Assembly: GCA_003194525.1 (NCBI GenBank)
Contig: NBIV01000192.1
Span: 1-64,000, forward strand
Reading direction: 5' to 3'
Length of the DNA stretch: 64,000 nucleotides
Source of the DNA: Gracilariopsis chorda
Taxonomy: Eukaryota; Rhodophyta; Florideophyceae; Gracilariales; Gracilariaceae
A program made the translations under genes and the position numbers. The notes under the pieces are model-generated. The model ran no database searches. It was not told the origin of the DNA and was given only the letters and a program-made list of their open reading frames with translations. Below are positions 55,164-64,000 of this stretch, in pieces (position 1 is the stretch's first letter; each line of letters opens with the position of its first letter).

Positions 55164-56951
55164 TCACTCACCCCCATCGTCCGGGGCGTAACCCCCAGCA
55201 AGGCGGTAGGCCAACGCGTCCGCCATGGTGGTGACATCCCCCGATACCTCGGCAGCGCTAAGACCGGCACCCCGGAGGAAACGTGCGATGATTTCGTTTT
55301 CATTCGCCGTCACCCCGCTGGGGATAGAAGGTCCGGTACTTGCCACCGAATGGTCAGCAGCCGGCTCGGCCGGAGATGCCCCCTCTGGGAAAGCTTCCGC
55401 GCGAGCGCCGGTTTCCTCTACGTCCATCTCCCCGGGTTCTTCCGGTTCGTTATCGACCATTGGGTCATCCCCGCCGTATGCGCGGTAGTAGTCGTCGGAA
55501 TCAACGTACCCCACCGGGTGGTCTTCCGGCACATGCCGGGGCGTATCGCGAAGCTCGCGCGCCTCCTCGGAGGAAATTTCCCGGAACTCCCAGGGGTCGA
55601 AGTAGATAAAATCCCCCGCAAGGGCGGTTTTTCTACCGAGCCCCGGACCACCGGTGTTACCGCTACCGCCATCCAGACGACCGCTTTGCTCCAGCGGGAC
55701 TTCACTCCAGCTAACGCTATCGATGTACCCAAGTAATTGGAAGACCTCTTCATTGTTGGCCTGGCCCCCAAGGGGGATGCGAAGATCCAGGTTTCGGATC
55801 GCTGCCCGCACACGCGGTTGAAGGAACCAGAGACGATACTGTTCGTACGCCTCGTTGAGGATATAAGCCGCACTGCGGGCCGCCCACTCCGTAACCACTA
55901 CGGACCACAACCCCGACCGGGGATCCTGCATGAGCAGCGAACCGAGGTACGTAAGTACCGGCGGGAGTTCTATGTAGCACCCCCGGCAGGCTTCATGGAA
56001 GCGCCACCACTCGGGGAGTGCTACATACCGACCTAGTCGGTGAGGCGGCGCAATCCGCTCTATCTCCACGTTCTGATACGGGATAAAATACCCGAATCGG
56101 GATCGCCAACGCCGCTCGTAGCGGATGAAGTTTTGGAGAAAGTTGGACCGGTATTGCCGGGGAAGGTACCTGAACTCCGCCCGAATAATCGGTCGCTCCC
56201 AGCAAAGGGCCTCTTGCCGCGCTGCGGGGAAATTCCTCCAAGCGAGGGTCTCGAGGCGGAACAGGTTCTCGCCGTACCCAATCTCCCCGCGAGTGCGGAA
56301 GTAGCTAACGTCGAAGCCAAACTCCGGTGGGTCCGGTACATCGAATGGAGCCCGGCTCTGCCGTTGATACGCCATGCCCGTCGGCGCGGTCTGTGCCGCA
56401 GTGACGGTCTCGCCCGAGTTTCTTCGGAGGTGGTGACGTGGAATCGCAATCCGGTGACGCCAATCCCACGATGTGGTGACTGCTCTGGGCAGATCCCCCG
56501 GAAGGGTGTCTGAGCTATCCGCATAAGCGGTGACCAATCCCTCATTGAGGACGGCGACCGGGTGAAACCACGGGGCAAGGCGCAGGCGCGACGCGTGATT
56601 CCGATTCATCGGGTTGAGCCCCACCAGGGTGTTGTAAGTTGGCCAGTTGGACACCGGAGTGGTTCCGGAGGACACCACCGAAGGTGGTTGTGCGAAGGGA
56701 TGGTCGGCTGCCGCAGCCATATTCCCCGGTTGTACCGGATTTCGATCGCCCTGAGGCAGGGGAACTGACCGGAAACCGGTGGTGTATCGCCCGGGAAGTC
56801 TCGGCGGTTGGCTGTGGTTGTTGATATTGTTGTCGTCGTTCATTTTTCCCTTTTGGAGGGTGGCTGTTGTTGTCGTTTGTGTGCTTGATGACTCTGGTGC
56901 AGAGGGATTTACCGGATAACCGGAGACAAAGCACGCGCTTTTATCACCCAT
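55164..56951 (-). CDS. Antisense accessory gene of element III, 595 residues
   Basis: Intact frame opposite to pol, between the chromodomain end and the polypurine tract. ATG at 56,951; a second ATG at 56,843 (MNDDNNINN) matches the conserved start in element II (33,241). Pro/Asn-rich N-terminus (~120 residues), then a basic, Trp/Tyr/Arg-rich central region (RLETLAWRNFPAARQEALCW, RRWRSRFGYFIPYQNVEIER, LPEWWRFHEACRGCYIELPP), a segment ALAGDFIYFDPWEFREISSE and an acidic C-terminus. No signal peptide, membrane segment or known domain seen. Family knowledge: antisense genes are reported in some plant gypsy elements; function is unclear there too. The promoter would lie in or near the 3' LTR on the minus strand. 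Confidence 0.8.
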   Translation of the reverse strand: MGDKSACFVSGYPVNPSAPESSSTQTTTTATLQKGKMNDDNNINNHSQPPRLPGRYTTGFRSVPLPQGDRNPVQPGNMAAAADHPFAQPPSVVSSGTTPVSNWPTYNTLVGLNPMNRNHASRLRLAPWFHPVAVLNEGLVTAYADSSDTLPGDLPRAVTTSWDWRHRIAIPRHHLRRNSGETVTAAQTAPTGMAYQRQSRAPFDVPDPPEFGFDVSYFRTRGEIGYGENLFRLETLAWRNFPAARQEALCWERPIIRAEFRYLPRQYRSNFLQNFIRYERRWRSRFGYFIPYQNVEIERIAPPHRLGRYVALPEWWRFHEACRGCYIELPPVLTYLGSLLMQDPRSGLWSVVVTEWAARSAAYILNEAYEQYRLWFLQPRVRAAIRNLDLRIPLGGQANNEEVFQLLGYIDSVSWSEVPLEQSGRLDGGSGNTGGPGLGRKTALAGDFIYFDPWEFREISSEEARELRDTPRHVPEDHPVGYVDSDDYYRAYGGDDPMVDNEPEEPGEMDVEETGARAEAFPEGASPAEPAADHSVASTGPSIPSGVTANENEIIARFLRGAGLSAAEVSGDVTTMADALAYRLAGGYAPDDGGE

Positions 56952-56993
56952 TTTCGTCTGGGAATCCTCCGCGTCCGCAGTCGTTTTCCCGTC

Positions 56994-57008
56994 TTAAGGG
57001 GGGGGATA
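56994..57008 (+). promoter_or_regulatory. Polypurine tract of element III
   Basis: TAAGGGGGGGGATA directly before the 3' LTR at 57,009; second-strand primer site. Element II has the equivalent on the minus strand at 33,032-33,051. Confidence 0.85.
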
Positions 57009-57814
57009 TGAAGTGCAACGCCCTCAGGGAGGGATTCTGGGTACTTGAACGCTTTCCCGATATTATCGGTTGTGTGGTGTGTATATGAACTACGCCCCAC
57101 AATGGTGGGTATGGACACGTGGGACACGGTTTTGGGTCAATTGGCGGTTGGCCACAGTAGTGGATGTTGCCACGGAATGTGGAGTATTTTAGTTAATTTT
57201 ATTTATTATTTTCACACCCATTTCTGGGAAGCTAGTACTTAGTGCGACGACGCACTGCCGTCGCACCAGTAAAACTTCCCCAACAAGGGACCCCAACCTG
57301 GGGAATTGGCTCTGAGCTTTACCGCCTCCGCGTGTTCTCAACTCCTCCTTGGAGGGAAGCACCGTAGTGTACGGAAGTTCACCCCCCTTGCACATCTAAA
57401 GGAGACCCATCATTGGGAGTACTAATTGTTCCAATCATATTGGTGTTTCGCCCTGTATAGGGTTATTGTTACCGGCATTGCCGTATCTACTCGTCGCTCT
57501 CGCGACCCACTTCGTCCTTCCTTCTTCCCCTTTTTAGGGTAGCACCTCCCGCTATCCGCGGCCCTCGTGTGCGCATCCGCTCACACACCCCCACTTACGT
57601 GGAAACATACCTCTACTGAGGATCACACCCCGCTCACGCAGATACCGATTCTTCGCCTTCACCTCCTTGCGCGAGTCGCGACAGGTGTCCCTGGTCTTAC
57701 AAACCGGCTTCGCCGTGACACCTCTGGGAGGGCTCTACCCAACTGGGTTCACCTCGTGAGAGGAAGATCCCGAACGTCTTTCGGTGTTTTTCCCCTTTGG
57801 GGCATTGCACCACA
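57009..57814 (+). repeat. 3' LTR of element III
   Basis: 806 bp, same ends as the 5' LTR, followed by the GTTAT duplication at 57,815-57,819. Confidence 0.97.
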
Positions 57815-57819
57815 GTTAT

Positions 57820-58831
57820 CTATCAGTAGAGCTACATCGCGCGACGTTGTCTTGCGAATAAAAGGCAAGAAAACCGTGAATTACCAGCGGCGAAACGTTG
57901 CTCCATCAGCCCACACATTTCGCTGATGAAATTAAGGCACTGCAGGTGGACGAATAGAGAAATAGCGCGGCTGTTTAGCTCTCTCTATGATAGCCATCGG
58001 TAATTTTTGCGTTCCCGTTGCATTAGTACACAAAAAGGCCGTAACGCAATCTTTGGCCTTCATTGCTTTGATTCCGGGCAATTTATTGCGATCTTCAAAG
58101 GTTCCAACGTATGTGCTCCGTGGAAGAAGCTTGTAGAAAAGACCAGTTTCATCAACGTTATACATGTTATCTTCGTCAAATTTAATGAGCTTCTGTCTGA
58201 GGGTGCTGATATCTTCTGCAGCTTGGTGCGCTTGAACGTGCCCTGCTTCTACATGCAATGCCACTGACTGCAATGCATGCCTTTTGACAAAATTCTCCAC
58301 CCATCCGCGTGAGGCAGCAAACTTCTGGAGAACGTGTGCGTCTTTCTCGGTGGTGGAAAGTTTCAGCATAGCGTCTTGAATCATGCACGCCTATGTCTGT
58401 AGAACATTTTGAGTGACGGGCATTTTCGCGGAACGCGCGTAGTTCAGGAATACCAGAAGTTCTTGTTCGAGGTTTGGTACTAGAACAGGCTGCACTGCTT
58501 TGAGAGAGAGGGAGTTGTCGTTGGTGTCTGCTGCCTGCAGCAAAGCCGTGCCTTGTGCTTTGGTATTGCGTACAGTACGACTTGCGATGTTGAACTGCCG
58601 CATGATTGCGGTAGTGCTGTGACCATCTTTGAAGATTTGAAGGATTTGCAACTTCTGTGCGATGTTGAGACGTGTGCGCGTTTGCTTTTGGAGCGTGGGA
58701 ACGGGATCCATGGAGAACGATAACCGGCATGGTGCGTCTGGCAACGCAAACGACTCCCTATACTTACACGCTCTGGGACGGACAGAAGCTGGCAGGGTTA
58801 CACGCAGGTGACACGCAGATACGTTTGACAC
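57820..58831 (-). pseudogene. Tigger/pogo-type transposase, N-terminal part
   Basis: Minus strand: CENP-B-type helix-turn-helix (LNIAQKLQILQIFKDGHSTT, MRQFNIASRTVRN, ~58,700-58,580), a second Tc5-type helix-turn-helix (FAASRGWVENFVKRHALQSV, ~58,310), then the DDE domain with MYNVDETGLFYKLLP (first Asp, ~58,150) and VALLIDN at the element III junction (second Asp). One frame from 58,831 to 57,820 with three stops: TAG near 58,393, and TAAs near 57,932 and 57,880. Continues at 46,311. Confidence 0.85.
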
Positions 58832-58918
58832 GTGTCAAAAGTCAGGTTGTGGCCTTTCCACAGGCATTATTGGGATGGTGGTAGTAACAAAAGTGGCACC
58901 ATTGCGAGTCCCCTCCTG

Positions 58919-61900
58919 TAGTGCTCTGTTTTACTGCACTAACATCGTGGAATTTTTTTGACGTTTTCATGCGTTTTAGATGTCATTTTGCCTCTCTGTG
59001 CTGATTGTACTGCTCTTAAAGAGAGATGCATATTGTCAGCAATTTTCGAAGAGACATTCCTTCATGCCTTAGGGCATGTATGTGGCCTAGTTCGAGATCA
59101 GAAAGACAAGAGCATTTAACGATGTTTGGTGTGGTAAAATGCTAGTTGAAAGTCGTCAAGATTTGGCAAAGAACTGTTTATGTGATGGTGGTAAGTATAT
59201 AGGGCACTATTAAGCTGGTTTGAATATGGTGCCGTGGTTTTGAAAGTGTATTTATTTTTTTATCTTGTATTATCACTGTTTCGTAGGGTGTACAGAAGTT
59301 TTTTTATGTTTGTAGAGTGCCATTCTGCCTGGTGCAAAGTGGTGAGTTAGAGCATTCGTTTAAGATTAAATAACCTCTACATTGACCAAAGCTCATGGCC
59401 TCAAACGGAGAGAAAGACGCAGTCTTTAAGAGTGCTGCGTGTATTTAATGTTTTTTCGCGGATTGTAATAGGAAGCGAAGAGTGCTGGCTGTAGATGACT
59501 CTTTAATGGTTTGCAACTCCACTGTGGCGCAAAGTCTTGACTGTGATTCGCGTTGTACCGGACGACCGAGACTGGGGAATGGGAGAGAAGAATATATGTA
59601 GTAGGTCTGTCGGGCAGTGACAGTTGTTACAGCATGGCACACTACGTGTAGTCTACTCAACGCTTGCTGTTAAAGCAAGAGCCAATGAAACGGCGACAGA
59701 CGTTCGCAACACGTTTTTAACAGAAAGATTTAGGTCTCAAGCCAACACACGCATTGTGGGCCACATGTACCGTTGGTACCAAGGGTAAGGCGTTTGTTGC
59801 CCTTTCCGCTGTTTGTAATATGTGTCCCTGTATAACATTATCGATGCACGGATCGCGTTCCGCCAGATGAAGGAAATGTGGTGATGCGCATCTGCTCTGT
59901 CGTTACATAGCCCCATCTACATTCTGGTGTATCATCTAGCACATGGAGTTTACAGAAACGCCAAACCACTCCCCCACAAAACAAGGATCCTTGCATCTGA
60001 ACACTCAATAATCCGCGCACCAACACAACATCTTCAGTCCTAAACTCTCGTACAATTTAGGACGACGCTCACCATGCACCACTTGAACAGCTTCTTCGCG
60101 GTTTTGGCTCTTGTTTCTTGTGCCATGCTGCCGCTCTGCATTTATCTCTAGGATTAGCAACCAACCGTGAGAATGGGGATAAGTTGCCCTTGGGAACCGA
60201 ACGAGAGCCCCGTACCTTGTTCGCATGCACTCACGGATATTCTTTTTACCTGGGCGGAGAGGTCTACGGGTGTGACTCAAAATGAGTGATGCGGCTATCG
60301 CTGTAGCTGCCGCCGTCGCCGTTGCAATAGCTTCGCCGTTCTTGAGCACTCAACGTCGCACGAAGAAAAAGGGTCGTGGCGGTCAAATCGACAGCCAGGC
60401 TTACTGGTCGTGTCCGTGGATGTTCTGTCAGTGGACATCGTGTTGTCACTTCAAGCTATTTCGGTACTTTTTCAAACTGTAATCGACTCACTCTTTAGGT
60501 CCCGTGTCTTCAAGGGGGGAATTTGTCGAGTCTCATCTCATCGCGTATTGGTTCCGACAATGAGCACAATGATGCCAAACAGCCATCACAATTCTTTTTT
60601 TGTTGCTTTACGGTTCCAATCGATTTGGGCCAGATAGGTGCGGATATATAGAGTTGCAAAGTTTGAGACAATTTCATGGGCTGACGAGTTTAGACTGCAC
60701 CTGCGCTGCGGTCTATTTTCGGTAAAGGTTAATTCAGCAAGCAGGGTGGCGATATTGAAGGAAAAAGTTGGTGGCGCGCCTATGCTGTTAGATACCAATT
60801 GTGGTGGAGACAGGGTGCAACTGAATGAAAAATAAGTAGAACACGAAAGTTTGCAAGGAGCACTCATAGAACGGCTCATTGAGGCGGATACATGCCAAGT
60901 GCGCAGGACTTGTGAGGGTTACAGAGATGTAATATGAGTATGATTCAGACAGCTTTGAGCCCCATTTTTCAAAGTTGCATTTACAGCGGATAATTTGTAG
61001 CGCGTAATGAGAACGGGTTGAGTGGGGCTCGCAGAAGGTGAGCTGCAAGAGCGCTTCCACTGTAGGTGTAAGTGTGCAATGCATAGTAAATGTCAAAAAT
61101 TTCTAGAGAAGGCGGACGACTATTGGAACGGGGGTGAAACAATGACTGTTTGCGGTGAAATGGGATGCAGAGAGTGTTTTTCAGGAAGTGGGGTTGCGTT
61201 GGAGGGCAAAAGCGGTGTGCTTGTAGCGGAAGGGGATTGTATTCAGATTGTGAATGGTGTCGAAGAGTTTGTGTTGTATGGAAAAGGAAGCGGCGATGGC
61301 TAGAGTGAGTGGAGATATGAATGAAACGGTATGGACGTGATGGGATGTTGCAAGAAATACAAGGGGCTCCCTCAAGTTGGAATCGGTATACTGGTCGAAG
61401 GTACAACAGCAGCTGGAATGTTCAGTGTGCGGTTGAAGAGGGAAGAAGGAGAGGCGGTTATATGTTACGGTGTACGTGGAAGGTGTAGGAAGCAATAGCT
61501 AAAAGTGGTGTGCAAAGCGTCATCTCATTCGAGCACTACACAGTGTTGTTTCGGTTTGTACAGTGTAGCAAAGCGCTCGCTGACAACGGCGGTGGTTGGG
61601 GAGGTGTAACAAGACGAGCCACAGGCGCCGTTGGTGGATGGGGGAGACAAAGCTGGACAGTGGACACTGTTAGATGCGGAGTATGGTTCTAGGTAGTGTA
61701 CTGTTTAAGCAAGAACAAGCGCGTGTGGAGTTGACACTGCCAACGTGCGTGCTAACGGTTGGTAGGACGAAATATATATGGCGCAGACGGAGTCGAAAAT
61801 TGTTTATTTCGGGGGGCGCGCACAGAAGGTGCGGGAATGGGCGCGCAGAACAAAATACCAAGTACAAAATAAGAAAAGTGATCGGCGCGTCCAACGCGCG

Positions 61901-62318
61901 CCATGTGTCCACACGTGCGGCGGCGCGCTGTGTAATGCGCTTCCGCCGCTGATCGCCCGCCTGCCGTTGCAACCGATATCTCATGCATTCGTTCCTACGG
62001 CGCTACTCATCAAAACGGACGGGCGCCAAGGCGCACAGCGCCCTGTGCTACGCAACTCATTTACAACGATGCGGAGAGCCACAAAGCAAGCAGCGCATAG
62101 CCGCAGCGGCACGAAAAGCGCAGTACAAACACAGAAAACACAAAAGTTATATATGCAGTGAAGAGGCACAGTTATGTACAAGAGAAAAAAAAAAAAAAGG
62201 GCTGCAGCATGAGGCAAATCAGTTCGCAAGTCATCACATCACTCGAGAGCAGCACTTGACAGCAGCAACGGTGGTGCGTGCTGGCTGGCGCGCTTCATCA
62301 TAGCACGCGTTCACCGCG
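58919..62318. other. 3.4 kb without a supportable gene
   Basis: Only short open frames, none with a recognisable domain. The longest minus-strand candidate (60,005-60,349) and a plus-strand Ala-rich frame (60,282-60,482) overlap each other and look like chance. Composition becomes GC-richer from about 61,800. It may hold host regulatory sequence, 3' sequence of the LPMO gene or undetected small-exon genes. Confidence 0.4.
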
Positions 62319-63611
62319 TCATCGCTTCACAAATGTGACGTGCACGGTAAGCCATTCTCGATTAGCCTTTGCCGAAATTCTCACTCGCTTGTTGAGGGGC
62401 ACATCATACCAGTACATGCCAGCTTTCTTGCCCTGCAAGAAGTAGGGCGCCCTGTAGTCCACGTTCATTTTGCTACCATCCACAAAGAATTGGACTGCGG
62501 GCGTGCGAACGGCGTCCACCAACACCGCTTCCACCAGCACGCCGTCGTAGATGCTGATGTCAATCACAGCGTCGTTAACGAGCTCGCGTAGCGGCTTGTT
62601 ATCTGCCCACAGCAGCAGCTGAGCCAGCGATTTCCTGGCCCATGGAGTTGGCCTGGGCGTGGGGTTTGGGGCCACCCTCCGCGCACTCCTCGCGCGCGGC
62701 ACGCGGTCAATCGCAATATCAGCGCATTGCATGTACTCCTCCGGAAAGCGGTTTCGACCGCACGGCGGTTGAATTCTGGTAACGCCTCCTTTAGCGCCGC
62801 CCTGGCCGGAGCACGAGCCCCACGCCGGGCGATTCGGACCGTCAAAGTAATCGAGCACGCCCGGAGGATTGCACGTATTGGCGGCGACCCAGTACCACTG
62901 CAACACGCAATGCTCGCAGTAGAAGTGCGGCGGCAGTCGAAAGGTTGCGTACTGCGGGCGGTAATCGTTCCAGCGCTGTTTCGAATTGCACGGCAGGTAC
63001 CAGCGACCCGGGTAGCGACGATCGATAGGGCCGCAGTGCGGACTTTTAGCCGACTCGCATACGGGGTTGTAGGCGCGGCGCAGCTGGGTGCAGCCGCCCT
63101 TCCGGAAGCAGGACTTGGAGATGTCGCCGTTGCACTTGGCGGTGTCGCAGATGTGCACCTCGACAAAGCCGTTGTGGTGCGTGACGATGGACATGCCGAT
63201 GCCCAGAAGTGCGCCCTGCGTGTATCGCTGCACGATGCGGCCGCCGTAGTAGAAGCGGCCGCCCTTGAGGTGCTGCTGGGCGCCGTGCAAGGGATCGCCG
63301 CACACGCCCGATCGCCAGCGAAAATCGGCGCGGTAGGGGTCGTAGGGGGTCCAGCCGCGTTTACCGGCGGCGGCGCGCTGGCTGTGCAGCGCGGCGCCCA
63401 GCGAATGCGACTTGCTTCCCGCGGGGAAGTGAAGCCAGTAGTCCTTGGGGGCGCGTTCGTCGCGCGAGTAGGGCATGTAGGGAAGCGTTGCCAGCGCGCC
63501 GCGCTGGTTGGGGGTGTTGAGACAGCCGTGGGCGGCGACGGGGGGGAGCAGCAGGGGGGGGAGCAGAAGGAGGGAGAGGAGGAGGAGGGGGGGGGGGATG
63601 GGGGAGGACAT
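62319..63611 (-). CDS. Secreted LPMO-like copper enzyme (AA10/AA15 type) with C-terminal beta module
   Basis: 430 residues, no intron. Signal peptide of ~27 residues (Pro/Leu-rich core ending PPVAA), so the mature protein would start HGCLNTPNQRG, with His1 of the copper brace. The second His is in SIVTHHNGFVEVHICD (~residue 162). Cys-rich catalytic domain: YATFRLPPHFYCEHCVLQWY, VAANTCNPPGV, FPEEYMQCADIAID (to ~residue 305). Lytic polysaccharide monooxygenases of this fold oxidatively cleave chitin or cellulose; the natural substrate here is unknown. A ~100-residue C-terminal module (VQFFVDGSKMNVDYRAPYFL, WLTVHVTFV) looks like an immunoglobulin-like or carbohydrate-contact beta sandwich. Start context AACATGT. 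GC-rich, unlike the transposons to the left, and probably a host gene. Confidence 0.85.
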   Translation of the reverse strand: MSSPIPPPLLLLSLLLLPPLLLPPVAAHGCLNTPNQRGALATLPYMPYSRDERAPKDYWLHFPAGSKSHSLGAALHSQRAAAGKRGWTPYDPYRADFRWRSGVCGDPLHGAQQHLKGGRFYYGGRIVQRYTQGALLGIGMSIVTHHNGFVEVHICDTAKCNGDISKSCFRKGGCTQLRRAYNPVCESAKSPHCGPIDRRYPGRWYLPCNSKQRWNDYRPQYATFRLPPHFYCEHCVLQWYWVAANTCNPPGVLDYFDGPNRPAWGSCSGQGGAKGGVTRIQPPCGRNRFPEEYMQCADIAIDRVPRARSARRVAPNPTPRPTPWARKSLAQLLLWADNKPLRELVNDAVIDISIYDGVLVEAVLVDAVRTPAVQFFVDGSKMNVDYRAPYFLQGKKAGMYWYDVPLNKRVRISAKANREWLTVHVTFVKR

Positions 63612-63870
63612 GTTGGAGGGTGGTGGGGAAGGGGGAAAGGGGTGGGCATGGCGGAGGAGACGAAAGGCGGCGTATTAATAAGAGGAGGACGAAGAGGGAA
63701 GGGGCGGGCGACGACCACGTTGAGCGCGGAGGTGCGGCGAACGTGGACGTGCGCGCGCCGTGAGCACGCGCGTGGCGGCAGGCGGCTTACAGAAGGCCGG
63801 CACTGCAAGCGAGCGCGCGCTTACAGCTGCGCGCTGCAACGTGGCGCCGTCGCTCGCAGAGCGAGTCGCT
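63612..63870 (-). promoter_or_regulatory. Upstream region of the LPMO gene
   Basis: GC-rich with pyrimidine runs on the minus strand just before the ATG; CTTATTAATACG at about 63,672-63,683 (minus strand) is the only TATA-like word, some 60-70 bp before the ATG. No clear gene. Confidence 0.35.
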
Positions 63871-63940
63871 GTCTCGCGCTGTCTCGCGCCGTCTCGCGCC
63901 GTCTCGCGCCGTCTCGCGCCGTCTCGCGCCGTCTCGCACC
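63871..63940. repeat. 10-bp tandem repeat, seven copies
   Basis: GTCTCGCGCC repeated seven times, first copy ending GCT and last ending ACC. Simple minisatellite. Confidence 0.95.
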
Positions 63941-64000
63941 TAAAGAAGCGCATGCGCCATCACGCCGCGCGCGCCAGCCACCACCGCCACCACCGCCGCC

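Larger units (their letters stand above)
46312..57814 (+). mobile_element. Full-length Ty3/gypsy chromovirus element III
   Basis: 11,503 bp, flanked by the 5-bp duplication GTTAT (46,307-46,311 and 57,815-57,819). LTRs of 806 bp, TG...CA. Order: gag, protease, RT, RNase H, integrase, chromodomain, then an antisense gene, polypurine tract and 3' LTR. The LTRs differ by about five substitutions by eye, so the insertion is recent. Pol frames are broken by single-base shifts lying in runs of C. Confidence 0.97.
45362..58918 (-). mobile_element. Tigger/pogo-type DNA transposon, split by element III
   Basis: The left end CAGTGGGCCCCACTC (45,362) and, on the opposite strand, the right end CAGGAGGGGACTCGC (to 58,918) are imperfect terminal inverted repeats, each next to TA (45,360-45,361 and 58,919-58,920), the duplication expected for this superfamily. 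Without element III it is about 2.05 kb. One transposase gene on the minus strand, with stops. Confidence 0.8.

Noticed and set aside
60005..60482. Overlapping Ala-rich frames on both strands
   Set aside because: Short, low complexity, mutually overlapping, no recognisable domain.
62564..63808. 414-residue Ala/Arg/Pro-rich minus-strand frame
   Set aside because: Overlaps the LPMO gene in another frame, biased composition, no domain; the LPMO frame has signal peptide and conserved cysteines.
1..64000. rRNA and tRNA genes
   Set aside because: No stretch with conserved rRNA blocks or a tRNA-like A/B box pair and cloverleaf was recognised by eye; a covariance-model scan would be needed to exclude tRNAs.

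Overview
The window is eukaryotic nuclear DNA made mostly of nested transposable elements. It holds a chromodomain-bearing Ty3/gypsy retrotransposon, two older gypsy elements, a Tigger/pogo-type transposon, a Tc1/mariner relic and two copies of a large Plavaka-type (CACTA-related) transposon. Only one ordinary host-like gene is clear, at the right end: an intronless, secreted LPMO-like protein. Uninterrupted long frames, gene-poor repeat-rich layout and an LPMO of the AA10/AA15 type would fit a red alga such as a florideophyte, but the species is an inference from general knowledge.

Bases 1 to 16,933 look like the right-hand part of a large transposon (element A) whose left end lies outside the window. 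Its 28-bp right terminal repeat is at 16,906-16,933. It carries a Plavaka-type transposase (11,807-14,983, minus) and cargo: a coiled-coil protein (62-574), a frameshifted minus-strand gene or gene set ending in a 2OG-Fe(II) dioxygenase domain (725-4,836), a block of three 28-bp palindromes spaced exactly 75 bp apart (5,117-5,294), then plus-strand genes for an unknown protein (5,734-6,651), a beta-class N6A/N4C DNA methyltransferase (6,673-8,101), a SET-domain methyltransferase (8,111-8,773) and an unknown coiled-coil protein (9,258-11,753, one in-frame TAG). So a DNA methyltransferase, a possible oxidative eraser and a histone-type methyltransferase sit together on what appears to be a mobile element.

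A smaller relative, element B (20,679-28,531), has both terminal repeats and a 2-bp TT duplication. It carries the transposase, a homologue of the 4,689 gene, a homologue of the 62-574 coiled-coil protein and a multi-pass membrane protein. It sits inside the pol gene of gypsy element I (17,520-45,129); removing it with one TT copy puts the two pol pieces back in frame.

Element I's 5' LTR (right side) is also split by gypsy element II (32,237-44,741, TSD gctag), whose own 5' LTR is split by a ~1.3-kb insertion. To the right, a Tigger/pogo-type element (45,362-58,918, TA duplication) is split by element III (46,312-57,814), a young full-length chromovirus with 806-bp LTRs and TSD gttat. Elements II and III both carry a large extra gene antisense to pol near the 3' LTR. 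From 58,919 to 62,318 no gene could be supported; the LPMO gene (62,319-63,611, minus) follows, with GC-rich upstream DNA and a 10-bp tandem repeat.

Many coding frames are broken by single-base shifts, several of them in homopolymer runs, so some 'pseudogenes' may be consensus errors. All calls come from reading the sequence; no database search was run.
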